A stretch of DNA of 34,046 nt from an uncultured Saprospiraceae bacterium (GCA_937997635.1 CALLFA010000186.1:1-34046); one strand, 5' to 3'. Positions 16,921 to 24,758 are shown, counted from the first letter of the stretch. Program-made: numbers and translations. Notes: a model not told the origin generated them from the sequence alone.

Positions 16921-17414
16921 TGAAGCATTTCTTATTTCTTTTACTCCCAATATTACTCGTTGTTAGCTCTTGCAAAAATTCGACAACAGAAACGAATACG
17001 ACAAATAGCAGCACTAAAACGGCAACCAGTACAAAAGCAATGTTACCTCCGATTAATAGAGAGGAGATCATTCAATTGTACGAAAGCGTTGATCATATAG
17101 ACTATATATTCTTTGACTGGAATTTTAGTATGAATCAAAGCGATGAAAATGCTGTGAAAGCGGCAGTCACCTTCATCAGTAATGAGGGACCAAAAGCAGT
17201 GCCTGCAGATTGTAAAGCTATAGGTCACCTCGTCTTTATCTCCAAAGGAGAATTCATTAAAGAAGCAGATTTATTCTTTGCAGAAAATTGCTATTTCTAT
17301 GCCTTTACCAACGAGCAAGGCAGACAAACTCACTTTAATGCGATGACAGATCAGGGGATAGGATTCTATCAAAAGATGTTTGCTCAAGCATTAAACCCTG
17401 CTCAAGCTAATTGA
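16917..17414 (+). CDS. Hypothetical lipoprotein
   Basis: 165 residues. MMKHFLFLLLPILLVVSSCKN is a lipoprotein signal with lipobox VSSC. A Thr/Asn/Ser-rich linker follows (to about residue 42), then a compact domain (REEIIQLYESVDHIDYIFFD, HLVFISKGEFIKEADLFFAE, YFYAFTNEQGRQTHFNAM). I do not recognise the domain. It overlaps both neighbours: ATGA with the barrel gene and TTGA with ppx, so the three are probably one operon. Confidence 0.8.
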   Translation: MMKHFLFLLLPILLVVSSCKNSTTETNTTNSSTKTATSTKAMLPPINREEIIQLYESVDHIDYIFFDWNFSMNQSDENAVKAAVTFISNEGPKAVPADCKAIGHLVFISKGEFIKEADLFFAENCYFYAFTNEQGRQTHFNAMTDQGIGFYQKMFAQALNPAQAN

Positions 17415-18325
17415 AACGCTTAGCCTGCATAGACTTAGGTACCAATACATTTCATCTCCTCATCTGCGAAACGAATGATGACAATGGTTCTTTACAGGAG
17501 GTGTTTCGTGAACGTCAATATGTCATTCTCGCAGAAAACGGTATTGAAAAAATTGGAGAAAAACCAATTGCCAGAGCCAAGCAAGCCATCGATAGATTTA
17601 AAGACATACTTGTAGAGTATACACCCGATGATATAAGAATCATTGGTACAGCAGCTTTGCGCACGGCATCAAATGGTACAATCATCACTGACTACATAAC
17701 CAATGAACTCAAGGTCACACCAGAAATCATCCATGGCGATCGAGAAGCAATACTCATTTACCAGGGGACAAGACAAATTGTAGACTTGCGCGAAGGATGG
17801 TATTGCATCATGGATATTGGCGGGGGAAGTGTGGAGTTTATTGTTACAGAAGATGATTCGATCAAATTCATGAAGAGCTTTCCTGTTGGGGTAATGGTTT
17901 TATTCAATCAATTTCACCACTCAGACCCTATAGGAGAAAAGGATACATCTTCTATTCGAGCATATTTAACGCACGAATTGGAAGAGTTGACCGCATTTCT
18001 AAAAACGATACCCGCTCCAATACATCTTATCGGTGCAAGTGGATCATATGAAGTCCTACAAAATGTATTGGAAGGAGAAATCAAACACAACGACATCTCC
18101 AGATTTCGTGTGGATCAATTCGACAGCTTGTTACAAAAAATACTGCCTTTAGGTTTGGAAGAAAGGTTACACTATCCAGGCATTCCTGAACAGCGAGCAA
18201 AATTAATTGTTGTTGCTTTTCTTTTGATCGACTTCATTTTAGACCAGACGGACTTTAGTTCTATCATTGTTTCTCCTTATGCCCTGAAGGAAGGGTTGAT
18301 TGCGGAGATGATTTTGGGGGATTGA
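17411..18325 (+). CDS. Ppx/GppA-family phosphatase
   Basis: 304 residues, the single-domain form of the exopolyphosphatase / pppGpp phosphohydrolase family in the sugar-kinase/Hsp70 ATPase superfamily. Signatures are ACIDLGTNTFHLLIC (phosphate 1), GTAALRTASNG, IMDIGGGSVEFIV (phosphate 2) and LIGASGSYEVLQNV. The start is TTG 17411, overlapping the preceding stop (TTGA); it gives the conserved short lead MKRLACIDLGTN. Likely cytosolic, acting on inorganic polyphosphate or (p)ppGpp. Six hairpin repeats follow its stop. Confidence 0.9.
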   Translation: MKRLACIDLGTNTFHLLICETNDDNGSLQEVFRERQYVILAENGIEKIGEKPIARAKQAIDRFKDILVEYTPDDIRIIGTAALRTASNGTIITDYITNELKVTPEIIHGDREAILIYQGTRQIVDLREGWYCIMDIGGGSVEFIVTEDDSIKFMKSFPVGVMVLFNQFHHSDPIGEKDTSSIRAYLTHELEELTAFLKTIPAPIHLIGASGSYEVLQNVLEGEIKHNDISRFRVDQFDSLLQKILPLGLEERLHYPGIPEQRAKLIVVAFLLIDFILDQTDFSSIIVSPYALKEGLIAEMILGD

Positions 18326-18327
18326 CA

Positions 18328-18563
18328 ATAGGTCGGGAGACCTTTTGCTCACTTGAATAGGTCGGGTGAGCTTTTGTTCACTTGTTCGACCTTGGAGGGT
18401 TAGAGGACAACACACAAATAGGTCGGGAGACCTTTTGTTCACTTGATCGACCTTGGAGGGTTAGAGGACAACACACAAATAGGTCGGGAGACCTTTTGTT
18501 CACTTGATTAGGTCCGGAGACCTTTTGTTCACTTGATTAGGTCCGGAGACCTTTTGTTCACTT
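18328..18563 (+). repeat. Six hairpin-forming AGGTCGGGAGACCTTTT repeats
   Basis: Six copies of a ~28-bp unit (ATAGGTCGGGAGACCTTTTG then TTCACTTG) begin near 18328, 18357, 18418, 18479, 18508 and 18537. Most can form AGGTC-GGGA-GACCT followed by TTTT, a terminator-like shape. The last two read GGTCCGGAGACC. Copies 2-3 and 3-4 are separated by a nearly identical 33-bp spacer (TCGACCTTGGAGGGTTAGAG...), giving a 29/61/61/29/29 pattern. The cluster starts two bases after the ppx stop and fills most of the gap to the permease gene. Confidence 0.88.
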
Positions 18564-18568
18564 AAAGT

Positions 18569-18592
18569 AAATTTTAGTTTAATCTAAAATTT
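18569..18592. promoter_or_regulatory. Palindrome, candidate DtxR-family operator
   Basis: AAATTTTAG-TTTAAT-CTAAAATTT is a perfect inverted repeat with 9-bp arms and a 6-bp centre, ending 28 bases before the ATG of the permease-regulator fusion. The TTTAG...CTAAA half sites resemble those bound by DtxR/MntR-type metal repressors (TTAGG...CCTAA-like). Autoregulation by the fused regulator domain, or control by a free homologue, is inference. Confidence 0.55.
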
Positions 18593-18607
18593 TTATTCGA
18601 TTTTTCT

Positions 18608-18615
18608 TATTTTTG
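18608..18615 (+). promoter_or_regulatory. -7-like element before the permease fusion
   Basis: TATTTTTG matches TAnnTTTG, ends 5 bases before ATG 18621 and lies just after the palindrome, so a repressor on the palindrome would cover the region upstream of it. No clear -33 TTG. Confidence 0.35.
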
Positions 18616-18620
18616 ATTTC

Positions 18621-20111
18621 ATGCAGGATATTATTGACTTATTATCAGAAGAATGGGTCTTGCGGGCCTTGTTAGCGTCATCTATGGTGGGCATCATGTG
18701 TGGTGTGATCGGAGCTTTCATCGTATTGCGCAATATGTCTTTGATTGGCGACGCACTTGCGCATGCTATTTTACCTGGAATTGTTGTTGCATTTGTACTT
18801 ATTGGCTACAGTACTATTGGTTTTTTTATAGGCTCTGTAATAGCTGGGTTGATAGCTGCTGGGGGCATTACATGGATTCAACACAATGTGAAAACGAAGA
18901 ATGATGCGGCTATTGGAATCGTGTTTACCAGTATGTTTTCTCTAGGAGTCATGGGGATCTCGTATATCAGTAATCGACCTGGTGGGGGTGTTCACCTTGA
19001 TCTAAAAGACTTTTTATTTGGGACCGTTCTTGGTATTTCCAATGAAGATATTATTCTAACTGCGATTACTTTGGTCTTTACGTTATTGAGTGTCGTGGTC
19101 TTTTACAGGCACTTATTCATTACCACCTTCCAGCCCGTGATTGCTGAAACAATGGGTATTTCGGTGAAATTTATTCATTATTTCTTAATGCTTCTGTTGT
19201 CCTTTGCAGTTGTCTCAAGCCTTCGGTCTGTCGGTGTCATATTGGTTGTAGCCATGTTAATTACACCAGCGTCTACAGCACTCCTATTGAGTACTAAGCT
19301 TAAAAATGTCATTTTCTTGTCTGGTCTGTTTGGCTTGCTAGCAGCAATATTGGGTCTCAGTTTAGCCATCGTATTGAACACTACCCCAGGCCCTGCTATG
19401 TGCATTGTAGCCACACTCATCTATTTTCTGGCAGCAATATTCGCACCTGTGAAAGGAATACTTTCAAAATACAGATCGAGATTAAGTCAAAAGAAAAAGA
19501 TTGAGCAGGAAGACATCATCAAATTAGCAGTTAAGCAAGCCCCTGGCAAACGACTGCCACTGTCTTTTCTTGTGGAGAAACTGGACATTTCAAAAAGTAT
19601 AATCAGTAAACATTTACAAATATTGAATCAAGAAGGCATGATTCAGCGAGAAGGTGAAAACATCATTCTGACAATAAAAGGAAAAGAGAATGCAGAGCAA
19701 CTTGTCCGAGCGCACAGATTATGGGAAACTTATTTAGTCACCAAAACTGGACTCACAGAAAAACAAATACATCCTGATGCTGAGAGATTGGAACATCTAC
19801 TACCCAAAGATGTCGTCGATGAAGTTGATAAAGTGCTTGGTTATCCACAAAATGACCCTCATGGTTCTCCGATCCCACAACGTCAGGATCGTCCACTGAA
19901 TCCTTTGCTAAAGTTAAAACCGAAAGCTAAGGCAAGGATAGCAACAAAGCAAATCAATGACGGTGTAGAAAGTGATCTTTGGGAATTGGGTTTAATGCCC
20001 AACACTTCTTTTCAAATAGATAAAATAAATGATTCTTCTGTACAGATAACCGTAGGCCAGAAAAAAGTGTCTATCCCAGCGGACCTTGCAAAACTGATTA
20101 ATGTCAATTGA
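18621..20111 (+). CDS. Metal ABC transporter permease fused to DtxR-type regulator with FeoA-like domain
   Basis: 496 residues. Residues ~1-290 are an ABC-3 (ZnuB/MntB-type) permease with eight or nine membrane helices; GDALAHAILPGIVVAFVL and SLRSVGVILVVAMLITPAST are family signatures. Residues ~300-365 are a winged helix (KRLPLSFLVEKLDISKSIIS, EGMIQREGENIILT). Residues ~365-420 are the DtxR metal-binding/dimerisation domain: HRLWE, ERLEHLLP and NDPHGSPIP carry the His/Glu ligand pattern. Residues ~425-496 are a FeoA/SH3-like domain (DLWELGLMPNTSFQIDKIND). Membrane permease and metal sensor in one chain suggests transport or expression regulated at the membrane. No ATPase or binding-protein gene is adjacent, so its partners must be elsewhere. 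Confidence 0.93.
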   Translation: MQDIIDLLSEEWVLRALLASSMVGIMCGVIGAFIVLRNMSLIGDALAHAILPGIVVAFVLIGYSTIGFFIGSVIAGLIAAGGITWIQHNVKTKNDAAIGIVFTSMFSLGVMGISYISNRPGGGVHLDLKDFLFGTVLGISNEDIILTAITLVFTLLSVVVFYRHLFITTFQPVIAETMGISVKFIHYFLMLLLSFAVVSSLRSVGVILVVAMLITPASTALLLSTKLKNVIFLSGLFGLLAAILGLSLAIVLNTTPGPAMCIVATLIYFLAAIFAPVKGILSKYRSRLSQKKKIEQEDIIKLAVKQAPGKRLPLSFLVEKLDISKSIISKHLQILNQEGMIQREGENIILTIKGKENAEQLVRAHRLWETYLVTKTGLTEKQIHPDAERLEHLLPKDVVDEVDKVLGYPQNDPHGSPIPQRQDRPLNPLLKLKPKAKARIATKQINDGVESDLWELGLMPNTSFQIDKINDSSVQITVGQKKVSIPADLAKLINVN

Positions 20112-20215
20112 GTTAAACATCCAGTAGTGAGGTAATTATTCCATCAAAAGAGTCCTCCTTCATGAATTCTTTTTAGTTTACTGTAGTTTCATGATTATAA
20201 TGTAATATCAACACT

Positions 20216-20956
20216 ATGAAAGACAAACTATTTTGGATAGCATTAATATTTGCAGGGGTCTATCTTTACTTTAAGATGGGTAACTCGAATACCAATACAT
20301 CTACCTCAGAGGTTCAAACTGAAAGAACTCAAGAGAGAGAATCGCGTTCAGATCGTTCATTAGATGAGCCTCATTTTGGTGACCAAAATGCACAATTAAA
20401 ACTACCGCCTAAAAAAGGAGAAAGCCGAAGTCCTTCTACTACCAGACAAGAAGACTATGGCACACAAACTAAAAAAGACTTACCAGATCTCCAATCTCAA
20501 AACAAGCAAAAAGAAATTTCGCTAGGTGAATATGGATCTGTCACTCTACCGAAAAAGAACGGTTCATCTAACAACACTCAATCGAATACTGCTCCTCAAA
20601 GAAACACGAATAATAATCGAAATACAAGTACGCCAACCATTGAGCTTAACCCTAAAACAAAACGAGGAGAAGGCAGAATGAACAATGTGGTTAATCAACC
20701 ATTACTTGTCTTGGAAGGCACTGAGCTGCAAATTTCAACTTTGGAAAATTCGGAAATCTATATGGATGAACATTCGTTTTGTGCTATCAGTGGTGGTTCT
20801 AATAATATCATCTACATGATGAAAGGTGCACAACTTATGTTGACTGGAAATGGCAATAACAATACAATTTATTATGAGCAAGGATCATCAGTCCGAAATG
20901 GCATAAGTGGTACCAACAATCAATTGCATGAATTGCAGGGTTTATCCTTTAAGTAG
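20216..20956 (+). CDS. Unknown membrane-anchored protein with DUF3060-like tail
   Basis: 246 residues. One N-terminal membrane segment (LFWIALIFAGVYLYFKMG) is followed by a long polar, low-complexity region rich in Ser/Thr/Asn/Gln and charge (about residues 22-165), probably disordered. The last ~85 residues have short beta-strand repeats with Asn turns (SGGSNNIIYMMKG, LTGNGNNNTIYYEQG, GTNNQLHELQG), resembling the DUF3060 pattern of a small beta-helix. Function unknown. Its stop is two bases from the convergent stop at 20958. Confidence 0.75.
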   Translation: MKDKLFWIALIFAGVYLYFKMGNSNTNTSTSEVQTERTQERESRSDRSLDEPHFGDQNAQLKLPPKKGESRSPSTTRQEDYGTQTKKDLPDLQSQNKQKEISLGEYGSVTLPKKNGSSNNTQSNTAPQRNTNNNRNTSTPTIELNPKTKRGEGRMNNVVNQPLLVLEGTELQISTLENSEIYMDEHSFCAISGGSNNIIYMMKGAQLMLTGNGNNNTIYYEQGSSVRNGISGTNNQLHELQGLSFK

Positions 20957-20957
20957 A

Positions 20958-21320
20958 TTAGCTTGCTAAAGGCATCGGATAATTAGTGATACACGGTTGG
21001 CTTCTCAGGTTACAAAGTGCGCTTGCCCAGTGCCGCATAAACGTATGATACTTATCTAACGTGTATTCGCCTTTATGAATAGATTCTTCAAGATTACGTA
21101 AAGATGAATTCAAATCATACAACTCAAAATACAGACAGAATTCCATAAGGAATGGACACAATACGTGATTTTCAAAAAACACAATTTGTTGTTCGGCAAT
21201 CGTTTTTAAATTATTCAATTCTTGCACAGACTGATAGACACATTTACTCAAGATTCTTGACGTTTCTACATTCGACAATTGTCCTTCTTTTAATTTTAGA
21301 TATTTAAATTGATAGACCAT
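20958..21320 (-). CDS. Hypothetical protein
   Basis: 120 residues, mostly helical (SNVETSRILSKCVYQSVQEL, FFENHVLCPFLMEFCLYFEL, TLDKYHTFMRHWASALCN), with six cysteines and no signal peptide or membrane helix. I do not recognise it. It faces the preceding gene tail to tail with almost no gap, and the 206 bases upstream hold no gene. Confidence 0.6.
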   Translation of the reverse strand: MVYQFKYLKLKEGQLSNVETSRILSKCVYQSVQELNNLKTIAEQQIVFFENHVLCPFLMEFCLYFELYDLNSSLRNLEESIHKGEYTLDKYHTFMRHWASALCNLRSQPCITNYPMPLAS

Positions 21321-21526
21321 AACTTAAGAGTTTGTATACCGAAAGTGTTTCGATATATGTTTAGTTGCAATTATTAAAATGGTAGAGAATTGTACTCAAA
21401 CGCATTTATATTTGGTCTTAATCAAGAATAGGCTTCTTTAATAATTTTTACAACACTAAGGTACAACAGGAACTTAAAGTACAGTACAACAAACAAATAA
21501 CAACTAGTCTACATATGATAGACACT

Positions 21527-22408
21527 TTAGCTTATTTCAGGCACAAAATAAAAGTAGAAGTCTTCATCAGGCCTAATTTGATTGAAAACACTAAGTGATT
21601 TCTTTGGAACATAAGCAATCCTTGGGTATCCGCCAGTTGTTTGACAATCTTGCAGTAGCAGTATAGGGTTACCATCATTTGGTAGCTGTATGATGCCAGG
21701 GAAGACAGGAGCAGAATGCAAGGTGGTTTTTGACTTTACCGTAATGTGATGACCCAAAAGAGGTGCAGCCATTCGGTCGCTATCTGATCCGATGGTCCAT
21801 TTATCTTTAATGAAACATTCTTTGCTTCTCTGATCCAACATGTGCCAATCAGGTCCACGATGCAGTGGAATATACTTTACTGTTTGTAGTCGTGGTCGTT
21901 CTTCATCGGCAATGTATTTGAAATCCCACTTAGATTTATGTTTATCAAATGTCACTTTATCGCCTTTCTGAATCAATTGTCCATTAAAAGCTCCATATCC
22001 AGCGTTCACATATGTGGAAGAGCTCCCAAAATCTTCATTCACTTTCCACTTGCCCTGAATAGCAATGTAAGAGCGGACTCCACTCACAGCTGCCGTCCCT
22101 GAGAGTACACTACCTTTTCGTATGTATAAAGAGGTATACCGAGGCACTGGATTACCATCTACCTTCCAATTCATATTTGCACCAGTCAATGCGACAATAA
22201 AGTTTCGTCCAAAATCAATTTTGGGTCCAATGTATGTGCATTCAATTAAGGAATGACCGATTGGATTACCGACAAGATAATTAGCCATGTCTGCAGATTT
22301 TACATCCATATATCCGGACTCAGGGATTCCATAAAATGCGCAATTTTTCCGACCTGCATCTTGCACAGACGTATGCATGCCAGATTTTAAAAAGTGGATA
22401 TAACTCAT
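21527..22408 (-). CDS. pxpC: 5-oxoprolinase subunit C (biotin-dependent carboxyltransferase-like)
   Basis: 293 residues, KipA/PxpC family. The start is ATG 22408 (MSYIHFLKSGMHTSVQDAGR), which gives the family N-terminus and an ATGA overlap with pxpB; the frame continues upstream but only into pxpB. Family motifs are TSVQDAGRKNCAFYGIPESG, MDVKSADMANYLVGNP, AVSGVRSYIAIQGKW, VKYIPLHRGPDWHML, GSDSDRMAAPLLG and LLQDCQTTGGYPRIA. With PxpA and PxpB it hydrolyses 5-oxoproline to glutamate using ATP, removing a damage product of glutamine and glutamate. Confidence 0.93.
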   Translation of the reverse strand: MSYIHFLKSGMHTSVQDAGRKNCAFYGIPESGYMDVKSADMANYLVGNPIGHSLIECTYIGPKIDFGRNFIVALTGANMNWKVDGNPVPRYTSLYIRKGSVLSGTAAVSGVRSYIAIQGKWKVNEDFGSSSTYVNAGYGAFNGQLIQKGDKVTFDKHKSKWDFKYIADEERPRLQTVKYIPLHRGPDWHMLDQRSKECFIKDKWTIGSDSDRMAAPLLGHHITVKSKTTLHSAPVFPGIIQLPNDGNPILLLQDCQTTGGYPRIAYVPKKSLSVFNQIRPDEDFYFYFVPEIS

Positions 22409-23091
22409 AATTGAAACTGACGTAAATCTAGATTTTGACTCTTTAACGAAGTCCACTCCTTTAGTGTGATGCTTTTGACGTTTATTTTATCTCCAATTGC
22501 TATCCAACTGTCTTGTTGGTTCTTATCAAATAATCGTATAGGTGAATGTCCAATGACATGCCATCCTGCTGGACTCTCTATATTGTAAAATCCAGCGTAC
22601 TTATGACCGACAGCGAAAGAACCAGCTGCAACTTTCTTGCGAGGTGTTTCTTTTCGTTTGATAGGCTCCATACCTAAACCAAGACAATACATAAATCCAG
22701 GTAGGAATCCATACATGCTAAGGGTTAACTCCGTTTTCAAAATGTTGTTAATCATTTTTCGTTTGGATAACCCCGTTTGCGACTCTACTTCCTTCCAGTC
22801 GAGACCTTTGGCAAAACAAATGGGGATTTGATATGTCTTTGATTTAGGCTTTTTAGGCGACAGTTTATTAAAAAGAGTTTTGTGTTTTGATAAAGGCTCA
22901 TCTGAAACAACTAAGATTTCAGCGTCGGTGGCACTGACATTTGCTATGCCTTTAGCATTTGCTTTATGAATTTGCTGAGCGAGAAAGGGCAACAACTCCC
23001 CAATATCTTGCTTGACAGGAACAAGTCTGTAATGATTTTGATTTAGTAGACTGACACTAAATTTATAGGAAGACAGCTTTATTGATTTCAA
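22405..23091 (-). CDS. pxpB: 5-oxoprolinase subunit B
   Basis: 228 residues, KipI/PxpB family. Recognised by TLSMYGFLPGFMYCLGL, PRKKVAAGSFAVGHKYAGFY, and ESPAGWHVIGHSPIRLFD. Earlier residues (IPICFAKGLDWKEVESQTGLS) match the usual 'VPV.Y....DL..VA...GLS' region. It forms the PxpBC complex with the adjacent product. Four-base overlaps on both sides tie the three genes into one translational unit. Confidence 0.92.
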   Translation of the reverse strand: MKSIKLSSYKFSVSLLNQNHYRLVPVKQDIGELLPFLAQQIHKANAKGIANVSATDAEILVVSDEPLSKHKTLFNKLSPKKPKSKTYQIPICFAKGLDWKEVESQTGLSKRKMINNILKTELTLSMYGFLPGFMYCLGLGMEPIKRKETPRKKVAAGSFAVGHKYAGFYNIESPAGWHVIGHSPIRLFDKNQQDSWIAIGDKINVKSITLKEWTSLKSQNLDLRQFQL

Positions 23092-23828
23092 TGGTTATGG
23101 TCGTTTAAATAATGAAAAGCAAATTCTGCCATGTGTAAAGCCCCCTTGGTATCGCTATGAATACAGATGGTATCCACTTGCAATTGTTTTAATTCACCAG
23201 AAGGCAATTGTACGGAAGAATGATCCGCAAAGACTTTCAGCTGCTGAGAAGCTTGTTCTATGTCCAACAAAGCACCTTCTAATTTTCTGCTTCTCAAGGT
23301 GAGGTCTGCTTCGTATTGGCGATCGAGAAAAACTTCTGACATATGTGGGATTCCTTTTTCCTGAGCAATAGCTGCCATTTGTGATCCAGAGAGACAATAT
23401 ACGAACAAGCTTGAATCAATACGATTTACTGTTTCAAGAATAACAGTGGCATATGATTTATCACCAGCTGCCCGATTATACAAAGCGCCATGGGGTTTTA
23501 CGTGATGCAATTGACTTCCTGTAGCTTCTACCATTCCTTTCACTGCTGATACTTGATAGAGAAGACTTGCTTCCAATTCTTTAGTCGAGAGGTTCATGTC
23601 TCTTCTACCAAATCCTTGCAAATCAGGAAACGATGGGTGCGCTCCGATCTTGACATTGTGCTTTATTGCTGCTAGAATTGTATCCTGAATACAAACTGGA
23701 TCGCCTGAATGAAAGCCACAAGCGACGTTGCACGAACTCAAAAAAGGCATAATATCCAAATCGGTTCTCTTTGATTGGGATCCATAATATTCACCCAGAT
23801 CACAATTGATGTCAATTTGGTTTGGCAT
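23088..23828 (-). CDS. pxpA: 5-oxoprolinase subunit A (LamB/YcsF family)
   Basis: 246 residues. DINCDLGEYYG, SSCNVACGFHSGDP, KIGAHPSFPDLQGFGRRDM, LHHVKPHGALYN and EVFLDRQYEADLTLRSR are the LamB/YcsF signatures. Near the C-terminus the usual 'CVHGD' reads CIHSD, a Gly-to-Ser change in an otherwise intact protein. It is the first gene of pxpABC and overlaps pxpB by four bases. Confidence 0.94.
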   Translation of the reverse strand: MPNQIDINCDLGEYYGSQSKRTDLDIMPFLSSCNVACGFHSGDPVCIQDTILAAIKHNVKIGAHPSFPDLQGFGRRDMNLSTKELEASLLYQVSAVKGMVEATGSQLHHVKPHGALYNRAAGDKSYATVILETVNRIDSSLFVYCLSGSQMAAIAQEKGIPHMSEVFLDRQYEADLTLRSRKLEGALLDIEQASQQLKVFADHSSVQLPSGELKQLQVDTICIHSDTKGALHMAEFAFHYLNDHNH

Positions 23829-24078
23829 AGATATTTAGGTTCTATCGACAGTTTCAATATGAAGCGTTTACTCCATGGCTAAATGTACTAAATTCCATAT
23901 GTTCATTTCATAGATAAAGAAACTTAATGCGATAATTTATCCTGGCCAAAATAAAAAAGCTGACCAAAGAACGCACAACCTATACTTGATTTAAAAACTC
24001 AATTAAATTTAGAAGTGGAATTCATATTAAAAATAACAAAAGGAAAAGTTTCAGTAAAGATGGTAAGTAAAAGACCAG

Positions 24079-24219
24079 AAGATACTAGATACAATATAAA
24101 GTAGTATCTTGCCAAAGACTTCCTTAATCAAGTCAAAATATCCAAGTTAACCGATACAAGATGTAAAGTTGTTCTTTAGAGTGGTCTGCTGACGCCTGTT
24201 AGTGGGCCGCTCGCTTTTT
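24079..24219 (+). ncRNA. Candidate structured RNA ending in an intrinsic terminator
   Basis: 24179-24193 pairs with 24198-24212 as one unbroken 15-bp helix around a GCCT tetraloop, followed by GCTTTTT. Five of the pairs are G-U on the plus strand; on the minus strand they become A-C mismatches, so only a plus-strand RNA folds this way. No plus-strand gene ends upstream, because the neighbour pxpA runs the other way. A second perfect hairpin (AAGATACTA/TAGTATCTT) lies at 24079-24110. The 5' end is a guess, and no promoter is convincing. Confidence 0.4.
24179..24219 (+). terminator. Intrinsic terminator, plus-strand specific
   Basis: 15-bp stem GAGTGGTCTGCTGAC / GTTAGTGGGCCGCTC with a four-base loop and five T's at 24215-24219. 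The upstream transcript is unidentified. Confidence 0.65.
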
Positions 24220-24348
24220 ACTATCAAATGAATTCTTTCAATAGACGGAATTGAGCGTAACAACTACAAATTTTACATTAGGTGTGCTATTGCCACTCAT
24301 TGGCTTGAAGGGGCAAGAAGAAGTATTTTATTTTATTAGAGTGGTTAC

Positions 24349-24384
24349 TTTTGCCTTATCGATATGCTTTTTGCCTTATCGATA
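24349..24384. repeat. Tandem duplication
   Basis: Two copies of TTTTGCCTTATCGATA with a 20-bp period, just downstream of the tRNA gene on the minus strand. Confidence 0.7.
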
Positions 24385-24464
24385 GCGAGCATGGTTAGAG
24401 GAAATCAATTGCATGTTACAATAGAATAATAGATTGATTATCAATATTTTATTTAAAAAAACAG

Positions 24465-24539
24465 TCGGGATGAGAAGATTCGAACTTCCGACCCCACGCC
24501 CCCCAGACGTGTACTCTAACCGGACTGAGCTACATCCCG
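24465..24539 (-). tRNA. tRNA-Pro (anticodon GGG)
   Basis: On the minus strand the cloverleaf reads: acceptor CGGGATG/CATCCCG, D arm GCTC...GAGT, anticodon arm CACGT-CTGGGGG-GCGTG with anticodon GGG, five-base variable region GGGTC, and T arm GGAAG-TTCGAAT-CTTCT (closing G-U pair). The discriminator base is A. No CCA is encoded; the bases after the discriminator are CTG, then a T-rich stretch. Total 75 bases with discriminator. Confidence 0.95.
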
Positions 24540-24701
24540 TAAACCTAAAATTACAAATTGTATGAGGAAAAACTACAGTTGTCATCATAAACAAATGTAA
24601 TGTATGTAGCATTTGTCTATATTATATGACTATCTTTAGTTATCAAACACCTTATACATCTTTAACTCAAACACTACTAATTAAACTCAAATTTGGGCAT
24701 T

Positions 24702-24751
24702 ACAAAAATAAAATTTCTGTAGGGGACTACAAAAATGGTATTTCTGTAGGG
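24702..24751 (+). promoter_or_regulatory. Twin palindromic operators before response regulator
   Basis: Two 23-bp direct copies, 24702-24724 and 24729-24751, 27 bp apart. Each is itself an inverted repeat of the form CTACAAAAAT-N3-ATTTCTGTAG (9 of 10 arm positions pair in the second copy). The second copy ends 7 bases before the -7 element TAGCTTTG (24759-24766), so a bound dimer would cover the -33 region. Likely operator pair; the binding protein is unknown, with self-regulation a simple guess. Confidence 0.65.
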
Positions 24752-24758
24752 ATTTGCC

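Larger units (their letters stand above)
23829..24464. other. Gene-free stretch between pxpA and tRNA-Pro
   Basis: 636 bases without a convincing protein gene. It contains a perfect 9-bp inverted repeat (24079-24087 / 24102-24110), a strong plus-strand hairpin with T tail (24179-24219), and a 20-bp tandem duplication (24349-24384). Confidence 0.7.

Noticed and set aside
24250-24387. Short hydrophobic TTG-initiated frame between pxpA and the tRNA
   Set aside because: About 45 codons, no family resemblance, and it runs through the tandem duplication; insufficient for a gene call.
24376-24612. 78-codon minus-strand open frame
   Set aside because: It contains the whole tRNA-Pro gene in translation and is a shadow of it.
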